This document shows positions 9,358 through 18,844 of a stretch of 64,000 nucleotides of DNA, one piece after another. Position 1 is the first letter of the stretch. Each line of letters begins with the position of its first letter. The stretch lies in contig NZ_JRHN01000039.1 of the NCBI RefSeq assembly GCF_001299635.1, forward strand, positions 213,714-277,713. The letters are read 5' to 3'. A program made the position numbers and the translations under genes. Below the pieces are notes generated by a model. The model did not search any database and was not told the origin of the DNA. It worked only from the letters and a program-made list of their open reading frames with translations. Origin of the DNA: Clostridioides difficile. GTDB taxonomy: Bacteria > Bacillota > Clostridia > Peptostreptococcales > Peptostreptococcaceae.

Positions 9358-12300
9358 CTACCTTAACACATCAAACATACCCCTAACATCTAAAGAACCA
9401 TATCCGGCACTTGTATTTGGATATACTGTATTTAAATTTTTCTTAGCCCCAGCTTGCATAAATGTTTTTACTTTTTGAACATATGCTTGATTTGGATATC
9501 TACCATCAGCAAAAGTATATTGAAAATACATTGCAGCAGCTCCTGCAACATGTGCACTTGCTGCTGCTGTGCCAGTTATAGTTGCATATTTATTTCCAGG
9601 ATAAGCTGCTATTATATTTACTCCTGGTGCTACTAAATCTGGCTTCAATCTATTTTCAATGGTTGGTCCTCTTGATGAACTTTGCCATAAACTATTATTA
9701 ATAGTGTTATATGCTCCTACAGTTATTAAATCATCTTGAATAGCTGGATAATTTATAGTAAAAAAAGGGTCAACTTGTCTAAATCTAGTTCCACTTTTTA
9801 TAAGCACTCTATTTGGTAGATACAAGTTATATATACCATTTATAATATAAACCCCAACTAATCTGATTTTCCATACCCCTCTTTTAGCATTTCTCAAAGT
9901 AATATTAGTAAACTGCTGACCTGAAAAAGTAGTTGGATATACATATGTTATAGAATAATAAGTTCCTTCTAAATCAAATAGACCAGTGACTCTATTGTAA
10001 CTTGATACGCCTACACTTTTACTTTCTTCACCTGAAGGTGATACTATTATTACATCTGCCTTATCTGGTTTGTTTAACCAAAGTTCTAATGATAATTCTT
10101 CTTCATCTTCACTTAACTCTAACTCAATATCAACAGAGCCACCTGCATGTAGTATTCTTCCAGATGTATGTGTTTGTGTATTACCCTCATTTCCTGCCCC
10201 TGCTGTTATACATAGACCCCTTGTAAAGAAAGCTTTTTCACTATTACTCCTATTAGTTAAGCCAGCTAGACTACTGCTACCTAAAGATACATTTATAACT
10301 ACTGGTCTTCCAAGTTCAAAAGCTTTTTTATATGCATATTGAGACGCAGCAAATAGCATCGCACTATTATAAAAACCATCTATCTTACCAAGTTTTATTA
10401 TTATTAATTCTGCATCTTCTGCTATCCCTGCATATTCACTATTTACATTTCCCAATCCTGCACATATACCACTAAGCATTGTTCCTTGACCAACCTCATC
10501 CTGAGATAGACTAGGGTCATTATTTGCAATAGCTCGATTTATATCTTCTCGTGTATATTCTGTTCCAATATAAAAACCTTCAGGTGGACTTCCTTCTTTG
10601 GTTTGGTCCCATAAATATACTATCTTTGAAGTTCCATCTGGATAAATAAAATCTTTATGTAGATAGTCTATTCCTGTATCTGCAATCGCTATTAGAGTAC
10701 CCCTTCCTGTTATTGTAATATTTGGATTGTTTTTAAAGAAATTTACACCTATCTCTTCTGTTGCAACTATACCACCAAAAGTTCCTTGATTAATAGTTCC
10801 AAGTAATGACATCTTTATAGTTGATTCTGACCTTATAATTGATGGAAGTTCCAATATCCTTTGTATACTATTATAATCAGAAGCATCTATAGGTAATATG
10901 CCTAATGAATCGCTTAATTTAATAAAATTAGAGCCCATACCTAAAGCATTTAATTCACTTTCAAATTCAGGAGTATGAATTATATTTATTCCTGCCAGAA
11001 CCCCAGTTTGTCTATTCATATCCTCATTACAAAAACTATCTAAGCTAATATCATTTTTTATATTATTATAACCATCTATAAGTTTATAATTATTTTCTTC
11101 ATCTTTAAATGATTTGTTAACACTTCTATATACAATACCATCAGTCTCCAAGTCTTGATTTATATTAGATAAGGTGTATAAATCTATATCTGCTAAACTT
11201 AAAAATCCAAATCCTGATGAATTGTTTGGATAAGATTGATTAGTTAATCTTCTTGCCCCTTTTAAAAGTAATGCCCTTAATTTCTGAGAGTATAAAAATA
11301 AATCATTTCCATTTACAATTCCCCACTCCATAAATAATGAACAGACACCTGTAACATGAGGAGTAGCCATACTAGTTCCACTTAATGCTCCACTTGTACC
11401 TCCTGGTAAAAAAGATATTATATCTTCTCCCGGAGCCAATAAATCTGGCTTAAATACACCTAATTGTGTATCTCCTTCCCCAGAAAAAATGGATACTATA
11501 TCTGTTCTTGAATTAAAACTACCTACTGTTATAACTCTACTTGCTGTCCCAGGAACTGTTACAGTAAGTTCTTGAGTAGGAATCAGAAATCTAGTATTTC
11601 TATTTAATCCTTCAGAAGTTGGCAAATATATGTTTACATTACCAGTTACAATGTCTATTGGTTCAAATATAATTCTCCATAAACCTGGATTTATTTGTGT
11701 ATTTGAACTTAATTGCAAGGTCACTCTCCTTGTGAGAGAATATGGTGCTATAGGATAAAAATAACCAGTTACTCTAGTTTCTCCCAAAGTATTTCTTATT
11801 TCGCCTGAAGTCAGAGAAATTGATTGTGTTTGAGTATTTGATGGACTTACCAAATGTACACTAAAGTCATCAACAAAATCTGGCCATATATTTATATTTA
11901 ATATACGTTCTCCTTCTCCAACTACAAACTCAACTTCTTCTGTAATATTATTTCGCAGTCTAATCCTTTTATGACCACCTTTATCTGCATTATTTCCAGC
12001 TGCTACAACTATATTATTTTTCCAAAATAAACACATATCATCTATATATTGTTCAAATAAGGATGTTCCCCTATGTGAGCCTTCATTACTTCCATAACTT
12101 ATGTTTAGCGTAACAGGCATTCTTAATTCTAATGCCCTATCTAAAATAAATTTAATTGCCCTCATGAACTCTGTACTTCTTGAAAAAACATCTGTCTGTA
12201 TATTTCCTACTCTCACCACTATTATCCTAGCATCACTTGCAATGGTTGCACAGATACCTCCAACATGTGTCCCATGTAAACTGGTTGTTGAAATAGGTAT

Positions 12301-12753
12301 ATACATATTTCCATCTATTGCATTATTTATATCTTCATTAGTATATAATGTCCCCTCTCTAAAACCCTCTGGTGGATTTCCCTGAATAGATTGGTCCCAA
12401 TAATATAATATTTTAGACCTTCCATCACTATCTCTAAATACAGGTAGAGTATAATCTATTCCCGAATCGATTATACCAATTATAGTTCCTTTTCCAGTTA
12501 ATCCAGTTCTATTCTTAAACCCTGTTATTCCTGTGCTTGAAAAACTTTGAACATCCTGAGTCTGTAATATGAAAGGTTTTTCTATAAATTCAATTTCTGG
12601 ATAAGTTAAAAGTGTATTTACATCTTCTTCATTATTTGATGTTATTATCGCATATGATGAATTAAGTATCTCTACTGAAACTCCTAATTCTTGTTCTAAT
12701 TTCAATATATCTCCATTGTATTTTACAATTAATTCATAATTTATTATAATCAC
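9358..12753 (-). CDS. cspBA: Fused germination protease/pseudoprotease CspBA
   Basis: A 1131-residue fusion of two subtilisin-like proteins. The CspB half (1 to ~530) has a short propeptide (to about residue 66) and a complete triad: Asp96 (DSGIDY), His160 (HGTHVGG) and Ser461 (GTSMATPH). It activates the cortex hydrolase SleC. The CspA half (~590-1131) keeps Asp692 but has Gln756 where His is needed (QGTMLSG) and Ala1063 where Ser is needed (GTAAASAH), so it is a pseudoprotease; in C. difficile it controls CspC incorporation and co-germinant response. YabG separates the halves in the spore; the hydrophilic linker near 540-590 is the likely region. A GAGGTG site precedes the start. Confidence 0.98.
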   Translation of the reverse strand: MIIINYELIVKYNGDILKLEQELGVSVEILNSSYAIITSNNEEDVNTLLTYPEIEFIEKPFILQTQDVQSFSSTGITGFKNRTGLTGKGTIIGIIDSGIDYTLPVFRDSDGRSKILYYWDQSIQGNPPEGFREGTLYTNEDINNAIDGNMYIPISTTSLHGTHVGGICATIASDARIIVVRVGNIQTDVFSRSTEFMRAIKFILDRALELRMPVTLNISYGSNEGSHRGTSLFEQYIDDMCLFWKNNIVVAAGNNADKGGHKRIRLRNNITEEVEFVVGEGERILNINIWPDFVDDFSVHLVSPSNTQTQSISLTSGEIRNTLGETRVTGYFYPIAPYSLTRRVTLQLSSNTQINPGLWRIIFEPIDIVTGNVNIYLPTSEGLNRNTRFLIPTQELTVTVPGTASRVITVGSFNSRTDIVSIFSGEGDTQLGVFKPDLLAPGEDIISFLPGGTSGALSGTSMATPHVTGVCSLFMEWGIVNGNDLFLYSQKLRALLLKGARRLTNQSYPNNSSGFGFLSLADIDLYTLSNINQDLETDGIVYRSVNKSFKDEENNYKLIDGYNNIKNDISLDSFCNEDMNRQTGVLAGINIIHTPEFESELNALGMGSNFIKLSDSLGILPIDASDYNSIQRILELPSIIRSESTIKMSLLGTINQGTFGGIVATEEIGVNFFKNNPNITITGRGTLIAIADTGIDYLHKDFIYPDGTSKIVYLWDQTKEGSPPEGFYIGTEYTREDINRAIANNDPSLSQDEVGQGTMLSGICAGLGNVNSEYAGIAEDAELIIIKLGKIDGFYNSAMLFAASQYAYKKAFELGRPVVINVSLGSSSLAGLTNRSNSEKAFFTRGLCITAGAGNEGNTQTHTSGRILHAGGSVDIELELSEDEEELSLELWLNKPDKADVIIVSPSGEESKSVGVSSYNRVTGLFDLEGTYYSITYVYPTTFSGQQFTNITLRNAKRGVWKIRLVGVYIINGIYNLYLPNRVLIKSGTRFRQVDPFFTINYPAIQDDLITVGAYNTINNSLWQSSSRGPTIENRLKPDLVAPGVNIIAAYPGNKYATITGTAAASAHVAGAAAMYFQYTFADGRYPNQAYVQKVKTFMQAGAKKNLNTVYPNTSAGYGSLDVRGMFDVLR

Positions 12754-12776
12754 CTCGATTTCTAAAATTATTATTA

Positions 12777-12785
12777 ATGTATATG
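12777..12785 (-). promoter_or_regulatory. Candidate SigE -10 element of cspBA
   Basis: The minus strand reads CATATACAT about 25 bases before the cspBA start, similar to the CATA-type -10 of SigE promoters. I could not match a convincing -35 at the expected spacing, and the distance to the start codon is short, so this is weak. SigE control of cspBA-cspC is established knowledge, not read from here. Confidence 0.3.
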
Positions 12786-12849
12786 TTTTCTGTAGTTCTA
12801 AAATGTATCAGAGTATATAATTTTTAAATTTCATTTATGCAAACATATC

Positions 12850-12875
12850 TTCTAAATAGTATATACTATTTAGAA
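12850..12875. promoter_or_regulatory. Perfect 26-base palindrome upstream of cspBA
   Basis: The two 13-base halves (TTCTAAATAGTAT and its exact complement) have no spacer. It lies about 97 bases upstream of cspBA and about 75 bases beyond the terminator of the VWA gene. There is no T-run, so it is not a terminator. It fits an operator for a dimeric regulator or a cruciform. No such site for cspBA is known to me. Confidence 0.6.
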
Positions 12876-12947
12876 ATACTTTAGTTTTTTAGTTCATTAC
12901 ACCCTTTTTTGTATGAAATCAGATATATTTTTATTATTTCAACAATT

Positions 12948-12983
12948 AAAAAGAGGCTTATCTCTATTTTGAGACAGCCTCAT
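12948..12983 (-). terminator. Terminator of the MoxR-VWA operon
   Basis: Arms GAGGCTGTCTC and GAGATAAGCCTC on the minus strand, followed by TTTTT, 12 bases after the VWA gene stop codon. Confidence 0.85.
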
Positions 12984-12994
12984 TATTATTTATT

Positions 12995-14191
12995 TTACCT
13001 TGACACCATTAAATTTTTTAGTGCTTTCTCCAAACCTTTTACAGTTAATGGAAACATATTAAATTCACCTTGTATTAATCTTTGAGTCTGATACCAATAA
13101 CTAATTGAATCCCATCCATCTCTCAATTCTGGATTCAACCATACTATTTTACTATACTTTCTTTTAAATATTTTTAGCCATTCTATTCCAGGAGTATAAT
13201 TGTATGGTCCACGGTAATTACCACCAATATTAAGTAACTCAGTAGGTGACATGGAAGCATCTCCCACAATTATAACTTTATAGTTTTTATCTATATTTTG
13301 TAATATCCATTCAGTATCAATAGATTTACTTAGCCAACATTCAGGTGTTGTAAATAATCTATCATAAATACAGTTATGAAAATAATATACTTTTACATCT
13401 TTAAAATGGTTTGATTTACTTACAGACTGGAATAGTGTATTACATAGAGTGCTATATCCTCTCATTGAGCCCCCTGAGTCCATAAGTAATAAAAGCTTCA
13501 CTGTATTTTTTCTTGGCTTCTCAAAAAACAACTTTAAATACCCTGCATTATTACAAGTCTCTTCAATAGTCTTATCCAAGTCAAGCTCTGTTTTTGGAGT
13601 ATCTATTCTAGTAGAAAATTGACGAAGCCTTTTTAGTGCTACTTGAAACTGACGCATATTTAGAACTTCATCATCTCTAAAGTCTCTATATTTTCTTTCT
13701 CCTGCAACTTCCAAAACAGCTCTCCCATAGGTTGAATTTCCCCCTATACGTATACCAGTTTGTCCCTTTCCTGAATGCCCTAATTCAGAAGTACCTCCTG
13801 TTCCTATCCAATAATTACCTCCATTATGTGGAGAATCTTGTTCTTTTATACGTTCTTCTAACTTCGCTCTTAATTCATCAAGATTTATATTGGGATTTTG
13901 TTCTAGTCTTTCAAATTCTTCTAAATTTATATCTGTTTTATTAAGCCAATTCATAATTTCTTCTGGAATTTCTTCTTGATGTTCTATTCCTTTAAAATAC
14001 TCTAAAAATACTGCATCAAACTTATCAAAATTACTTTCACTTTTTATTAAAATCATCCTACAAAGGTAGTAGAAATTTGAAAAATTTGAATAACAAAGAC
14101 CTTTGTCCAATGCTTCGATTAAAGTCATCCACTCATTTAAAGATATATCTAATCCTCTTGCCCTCAATAAATAAAAAAATTTAATAAACAT
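12995..14191 (-). CDS. VWA domain protein, CoxE-like
   Basis: A 398-residue protein whose C-terminal half is a von Willebrand factor A fold of the CoxE type. The metal-site motif appears as LLLMDSGGSM near residue 235, a variant of Asp-x-Ser-x-Ser, with a later Asp in GDASMS near 313. The middle (about 120-165) is Gly-rich and likely flexible. It follows the MoxR ATPase gene by 20 bases on the same strand. MoxR-VWA pairs are chaperone-like modules that remodel or insert cofactors into a client, but no client gene is adjacent. Not known to take part in germination despite lying next to cspBA. Confidence 0.88.
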   Translation of the reverse strand: MFIKFFYLLRARGLDISLNEWMTLIEALDKGLCYSNFSNFYYLCRMILIKSESNFDKFDAVFLEYFKGIEHQEEIPEEIMNWLNKTDINLEEFERLEQNPNINLDELRAKLEERIKEQDSPHNGGNYWIGTGGTSELGHSGKGQTGIRIGGNSTYGRAVLEVAGERKYRDFRDDEVLNMRQFQVALKRLRQFSTRIDTPKTELDLDKTIEETCNNAGYLKLFFEKPRKNTVKLLLLMDSGGSMRGYSTLCNTLFQSVSKSNHFKDVKVYYFHNCIYDRLFTTPECWLSKSIDTEWILQNIDKNYKVIIVGDASMSPTELLNIGGNYRGPYNYTPGIEWLKIFKRKYSKIVWLNPELRDGWDSISYWYQTQRLIQGEFNMFPLTVKGLEKALKNLMVSR

Positions 14192-14211
14192 AATTATCCA
14201 GCTCCTATTAA

Positions 14212-15033
14212 CTATAAACGTCTTTGCATAGATTCAATATCCTCGTTATTTTTAAGTAGTATTCCTGCAAAAGGAACTTCTTTCTCTATTTTTTCGATAG
14301 GAATTCCACTCAAAGTTAATGCTTGTATCCAGTCTATTAATTCTGATGTACTAGGTTTCTTTTGTATTTCTTTTAGCCCTCTAATCCAATAAAAAGTAGT
14401 CATTACTTGTTCTAATAGATGTTCTTCTACCTTATCAAAATGTACTTTGACTATTTCTTCCATCATCTCTTTATCAGGAAATTCTATATAATGGAATATA
14501 CATCTTCTCAGAAATGCATCTGGAAGTTCTTTTTCTGCATTTGAAGTTATAATAACTATAGGTCTTTGTTTAGCCTTTACAGTTTCTTTTGTTTCATTTA
14601 TGTAAAACTCCATTTTATCTAATTCCCAAAGCAGGTCATTTGGAAATTCTAGGTCTGCTTTATCTATTTCATCTATTAAAAGAATTACTTGTTGCTTTGA
14701 ACTAAATGCTTCTCCTAATTTACCATATTTTATGTACTTACTAATATCGTCTACTCCTTCTCCTCCAAATTGACTGTCATAGAGTCTTTGAACAGTATCA
14801 TATACATAAAGACCATCTTGAGCTTTTGTAGTTGACTTTATATTCCAAATTACTAAATCTTTTTTTAGTTCATTTGAAATCGCTTGTGCAAGCATGGTCT
14901 TACCTGTTCCAGGTTCACCTTTAATCAAAAGTGGTTTTTCAAGAGCAATAGCAACATTAACTGATGCCATTAATTCTGGTGATACCACATAATCACTAGT
15001 ACCTTTAAAATTACCTATTTCTTTTTTTATCAT
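14212..15033 (-). CDS. MoxR-type AAA+ ATPase
   Basis: The 273 residues contain Walker A (GEPGTGKTML, about residue 39), Walker B (ILLIDEIDKAD, near 120), sensor 1 (VIITSNAEKELPDAF) and the arginine-finger region (FLRRC). The architecture is that of the MoxR/RavA branch. It works as a hexameric chaperone with the VWA protein encoded directly downstream. The start ATG at 15033 follows AAAGGAG. Soluble and cytoplasmic. Confidence 0.92.
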   Translation of the reverse strand: MIKKEIGNFKGTSDYVVSPELMASVNVAIALEKPLLIKGEPGTGKTMLAQAISNELKKDLVIWNIKSTTKAQDGLYVYDTVQRLYDSQFGGEGVDDISKYIKYGKLGEAFSSKQQVILLIDEIDKADLEFPNDLLWELDKMEFYINETKETVKAKQRPIVIITSNAEKELPDAFLRRCIFHYIEFPDKEMMEEIVKVHFDKVEEHLLEQVMTTFYWIRGLKEIQKKPSTSELIDWIQALTLSGIPIEKIEKEVPFAGILLKNNEDIESMQRRL

Positions 15034-15502
15034 AAGTTCTACTCCTTTTAAACAATAATTTTCTAAATGTATATAGAGACTTTATTACTATTTTTAATAT
15101 AAAAAATAATAAGACAATACATTTGTATAGTATTATTCTAAAATTCTATATCCAAGTAAAATTACCTCTAAAATATTTAAATTTTATCTTTATTTGTCAT
15201 AATTAAATGAAATATATATTTAAAAAAGCATGAAAAGAGAGTATCTTATACAAAATTTAAATTATAATAAACTTACTTTAACCGAGAATATCACTTTTTT
15301 TAGAATTAAGTTATATATAAACATAACTTAATTAATTTTCATCATTTTTAATCATAAATATAAAATTTTAATGTATTTATAATTTCATATTAATCATACT
15401 ATATTAATACTGCTTTTTATTGTATAATAAGCTATAAATATTAACTTGAACTTAAATTTAGATATTTTAAAATTTAACAAATATAAGAAAGGTTGTGTTG
15501 TT
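15034..15502. other. Gene-free divergent region between moxR and the AI-2E gene
   Basis: Very AT-rich and without a plausible gene. It holds the promoters of two divergent units. The only clear structure is a perfect 11-base inverted repeat (15304-15314 with 15323-15333, arms AATTAAGTTAT/ATAACTTAATT, 8-base loop). A TATAAT-like box lies near 15422-15428 upstream of the AI-2E gene, without a convincing -35. Confidence 0.5.
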
Positions 15503-16597
15503 TTGCAAGATAAAAAAATTTATTTAAATATTGTACTTACGGTGGTTGTTTCATATATCTTAATTAAAGTTATTGATAATTATAAATACTTTTTTGGAAT
15601 GGTAAGTCTATTAATGTCACTATTGACACCATTTATAATAGCATTTATATTAGCATATATATTCAATCCATTAGTAAAGTTTTTGGAAAGCAAACTAAAT
15701 TTTAAGAGAATATACTCATTACTTCTTACTTATGGTGTACTCATAGTTATACTAATTGCCTTTATACTATTTACAGTTCCATCCATAGTAAATAGTTTAG
15801 CTGATTTGGTATCTCAAGTTCCTACATATATAGATAAAACAGAGCAGTTTTTATTTGATTTAGGTAAAAGTTTACAATCAGTAGACCCTAACACACTAAA
15901 AGAATACGGTGACAAAATTATGAGTGTAATGCCTAAGTTTAGTAACTTACTTATTGGCTCACTTGGAGGAATATTTAGTACTACATTCTCTGTTGGAAAA
16001 TTTATAGTACAATTTCTTTTAGGTTTTATAATTTGTTTCTATATATTATTAGAAAAAGAAAAATTCTTATTATTTACGAAGAAGATAGTTTATATTTCTT
16101 TGGGTAAAAAGTATGGAGATTTTATAATAGAATTATGTCAGAGCTTAAACATGAATATTGGTAAATACTTTACAGGAAAGATTCTAGACTCTTTTATAGT
16201 TGGAGTACTTTCTGGAATTGGTCTTTACTTTTTAAAATCTGAATATGCACTGTTATTTGGTACGCTTATGGGTGTTATGAATATGGTTCCATATTTTGGT
16301 CCAGTAATAGGTATGGCACCAGTTGTAATAATTAATTTATTCTCTAATCCAACAACTGCACTAACTTCTTTGATTTATTTAATAATAATTCAGCAAGTTG
16401 AAGTTACATTTATAGAACCAAAAATCGTAGGTGGACAACTAGGTCTTAGTCCATTTTTTACAATACTAGCAGTTACTGTTGGAGGAGGATTTTTTGGTAT
16501 ACCAGGCATGATTCTATCAGCCCCTGTGATGGGTGTTATAAAGATATATTTCTGTGAATTTGTAAATCGTAGACATGATAAAATACAGATGGAATAA
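15503..16597 (+). CDS. AI-2E family transporter
   Basis: A polytopic membrane protein of the AI-2E (PerM/TqsA/YtvI) family. The start is set at TTG 15503 because AGAAAGG lies 10 bases upstream; an earlier TTG at 15446 lacks such a site and would add an unlikely charged tail. The predicted helices fall in the family pattern: two near the N-terminus, an extracytoplasmic region (SQVPTYIDKTEQFL) and a C-terminal block containing GxxxxVPYFGPVIG and PKIVGGQLGLSP, both typical. Members export peptides, signalling molecules or sodium; YtvI-like proteins are sporulation-linked. The substrate here cannot be told. Confidence 0.88.
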   Translation: MQDKKIYLNIVLTVVVSYILIKVIDNYKYFFGMVSLLMSLLTPFIIAFILAYIFNPLVKFLESKLNFKRIYSLLLTYGVLIVILIAFILFTVPSIVNSLADLVSQVPTYIDKTEQFLFDLGKSLQSVDPNTLKEYGDKIMSVMPKFSNLLIGSLGGIFSTTFSVGKFIVQFLLGFIICFYILLEKEKFLLFTKKIVYISLGKKYGDFIIELCQSLNMNIGKYFTGKILDSFIVGVLSGIGLYFLKSEYALLFGTLMGVMNMVPYFGPVIGMAPVVIINLFSNPTTALTSLIYLIIIQQVEVTFIEPKIVGGQLGLSPFFTILAVTVGGGFFGIPGMILSAPVMGVIKIYFCEFVNRRHDKIQME

Positions 16598-16747
16598 AAA
16601 TACAATTTAATTACGATTTTGTAATCAAAGGTTACAGCTGTGTAACTGTAATATTATTCTCTTTAATGGTAATATTTAATTATAGGAAACATACAATATT
16701 ATTAAGTAATGAATCTTATATAATTAAACACGAAAGAGGGTTTTAGT

Positions 16748-17104
16748 ATGAAAAAAGCACTTATATCTTTATTAGTTTTATCTTGTTTGTTATTAACTGC
16801 ACCAGTAAATGAATCTTCTTATGCTGATTCACAAAAGAATGTTCCTGTAAGCCAAAATACTAAATTGACTCAAGAACAAGCTAAAGAACTTTTAATAAAA
16901 TACAACAATGAAGTTGATTACATATATCAAGGAAATGCTAGCGATTTCGAAGCACTAAAAGCTAAAAATCTTAACGGTTATGTATTTTTACCAGATGCAG
17001 ATGGTGACATCGGTTACTTTGTAAATGAAAATACTTCTGAGATATATTACTTCCACCCAAGTGGATATCTTGAATTAGTTAATCAACAACAAAATAATAA
17101 ATAA
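16748..17104 (+). CDS. Small secreted protein, 118 aa
   Basis: A clear Sec signal peptide (MKKALISLLVLSCLLLTAP, then a likely cleavage after SYA at about residue 26) is followed by about 90 hydrophilic residues with no known domain. The mature part has an EQAKELLIKYNNEVDYIY helix and a C-terminal aromatic strand (YYFHPSGYLEL). GAAAGAGGG precedes the ATG and a strong terminator follows, so it is a single-gene unit. Function unknown; no lipobox or sorting signal, so it is probably released or wall-associated. Confidence 0.75.
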   Translation: MKKALISLLVLSCLLLTAPVNESSYADSQKNVPVSQNTKLTQEQAKELLIKYNNEVDYIYQGNASDFEALKAKNLNGYVFLPDADGDIGYFVNENTSEIYYFHPSGYLELVNQQQNNK

Positions 17105-17110
17105 CTAATA

Positions 17111-17157
17111 AAAAATGGATGCAAATTGATATAAATTTAGCATCCATTTTATTTTTA
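17111..17157 (+). terminator. Terminator after the small secreted protein gene
   Basis: Perfect arms AAAATGGATGC and GCATCCATTTT with a T-rich tail. Confidence 0.9.
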
Positions 17158-17196
17158 TTTTAAAGTTGTTTCTTTTTTTTGCAATTTAAATATTTA

Positions 17197-18465
17197 TTAA
17201 TCTTGAGCTTGCTCTTTTATAAGTTTCTTTATATCTACAGCAGGTTCATCTTCCATTTTTACAACTTTACCTTCCCATGTTCTAAGCATAACATAATCTG
17301 TTCCTTTTGATACAAGGTATTGTGGAAGTAATGGAGTTTTTCCTCCTCCTTTTGGAGCGTTAACTATATATGTTGGTATAGCCATTCCTGATGTATATCC
17401 TCTTAGATACTCCATTATTTCAAGACCATCATCCACTGATGTGTTAAAATGTTTTGTTCCCTTTACATGCTTGCTTTGGAATATATAATACGGTTTTACT
17501 CTTATTTTTAATAATTCTTGATTTAAACATCTCATTACAAATTTATCATTATTTATACCATTCAATAACACTGCTTGATTTCCTAATGGAACTCCTGCAT
17601 TTGCTAGCTTTTCACAAGCTTCTTTAGATTCTTTAGTTATTTCCATTGGATGATTGAAATGTGTATTTATATATATAGGATGATATTTTTTTAGCATATT
17701 ACAAAATTCATCTGTAATTCTTTGTGGCATTGTAACAAGAGTTCTAGTTCCTAATCTGACATAATCAACATGTGGTATTTCTTTAAGTTGACTAAGAATC
17801 CATTCTAAATAATCATCTTTTAATGTAAGAGCATCTCCTCCAGTCACCAACACATCTCTTATTTCTTCATTTTCTCTAATATAGTCTATAGACTCTTGTA
17901 TAATAGCTTTTGACTTGTGAGAATCTTGTTGACCAATATTTCTTCTTCTTTGACAGTGTCTACAATACATAGCACACTCATTTGTTACATTTATTATCAG
18001 TCTATCTGGATATCTTCTTGTTATACATCCTGCTGGATTTGTGTACTCTTCTCCCATTGGGTCTAAATCTTCTTGTTCATCTTCCAATTCTATATGTGTT
18101 GGTATGGACAGTAATTTTATTGGGTCGCATATATCTTCTGGGTCTATCAGACTCAAATAATACGGGGATATCGCCCATCTAAACTGAGTACCAACCTCTT
18201 TTATATATTCTTTTTCTTTTTTAGTTAGAGTTATAATTTTTGATAAAGTATCTACGTCTGTTATTCTATTTGATAATTGCCATTTGTAGTTATTCCAATC
18301 TTCTTCTGTTCCATTTAATAAATTTAATATTTTCTGTTTTCGTTTATTTATCTCTTCTTCTTTTTCAAGCCCTCTGTTAATCGTTTTTCTAGCCTGAATA
18401 TAATCATCAATTTTTGATTTTAGTTCAGCAGCTCTCTCTAAGGATATTCTAGTTTGTTCATTCAT
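17197..18465 (-). CDS. eam: Glutamate 2,3-aminomutase (radical SAM, PLP)
   Basis: KamA-family radical SAM enzyme that shifts the amino group of L-glutamate to C3, giving beta-glutamate, using SAM, a [4Fe-4S] cluster and PLP. The cluster motif is Cys164-x3-Cys168-x2-Cys171 (CAMYCRHC). The PLP lysine is in APKGGGKTP (Lys376). The two Asp residues that bind the lysine side chain in lysine 2,3-aminomutase are replaced by Lys332 (SKHVKGTKHF) and Asn369 (PTYIVNAP), the distinguishing pair published for the C. difficile glutamate enzyme. Length 422 also fits. Beta-glutamate may serve as an osmolyte, which is inference. The immediate ribosome binding site is weak and the leader can fold (see separate entry). 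Confidence 0.96.
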   Translation of the reverse strand: MNEQTRISLERAAELKSKIDDYIQARKTINRGLEKEEEINKRKQKILNLLNGTEEDWNNYKWQLSNRITDVDTLSKIITLTKKEKEYIKEVGTQFRWAISPYYLSLIDPEDICDPIKLLSIPTHIELEDEQEDLDPMGEEYTNPAGCITRRYPDRLIINVTNECAMYCRHCQRRRNIGQQDSHKSKAIIQESIDYIRENEEIRDVLVTGGDALTLKDDYLEWILSQLKEIPHVDYVRLGTRTLVTMPQRITDEFCNMLKKYHPIYINTHFNHPMEITKESKEACEKLANAGVPLGNQAVLLNGINNDKFVMRCLNQELLKIRVKPYYIFQSKHVKGTKHFNTSVDDGLEIMEYLRGYTSGMAIPTYIVNAPKGGGKTPLLPQYLVSKGTDYVMLRTWEGKVVKMEDEPAVDIKKLIKEQAQD

Positions 18466-18473
18466 AATTCTTC

Positions 18474-18508
18474 GCTATCAAAATTAACTACTCATATTAT
18501 TTGATAGC
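18474..18508 (-). promoter_or_regulatory. Leader hairpin in front of eam
   Basis: Perfect 9-base inverted repeat (arms GCTATCAAA and TTTGATAGC, 17-base loop) lies between a strong Shine-Dalgarno run (AAAGGAGGA, minus strand 18518-18510) and the eam ATG at 18465. The loop also holds a tiny frame, ATG-AGT-AGT-TAA. The strong site is about 45 bases from the real start, too far unless the hairpin brings them together. Confidence 0.45.
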
Positions 18509-18794
18509 ATCCTCCTTTCTGATGTGTTTATATCATTCTGATAGGCAGATTTAACTTTGCCATATAGATTTTATAACAAATAAAATTGAACTTATTTTTG
18601 CATTTTTTCTGTTATTTTACACATTTGTGAATATTTTTCCACTTTCGTCAATAAATTACAATATATTATGCATTTTTTTTAACAAATGATTAATTTTTTC
18701 TATTTTTAAGAATTATTTTACCATAAAACGATTATATTTTCAAGATTATTAAAGTTAAAATTTTAATAGAAAATAAAGTATTTCATTAAATAAT

Positions 18795-18836
18795 AAAAGC
18801 GGAGGCTTATTATAATAAATTTCTCCGCTTTTTTAT
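18795..18836 (-). terminator. Terminator after the MocR gene
   Basis: Arms AAAAAAGCGGAG and CTCCGCTTTT on the minus strand with an AT loop and T-rich tail; the structure could also work on the plus strand. Confidence 0.85.
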
Positions 18837-18844
18837 TTATTTAA

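Larger units (their letters stand above)
18466..18844. other. Gene-free region between eam and the MocR gene
   Basis: Contains the eam leader (with a hairpin at 18474-18508) and, at its far end, the MocR terminator. The AT-rich middle (about 18560-18790) shows no gene and no repeat that I can support. Confidence 0.5.

Noticed and set aside
10002..10342. Plus-strand open frames within cspBA
   Set aside because: They are shadows of the minus-strand coding sequence, with low-complexity translations and no ribosome binding sites.
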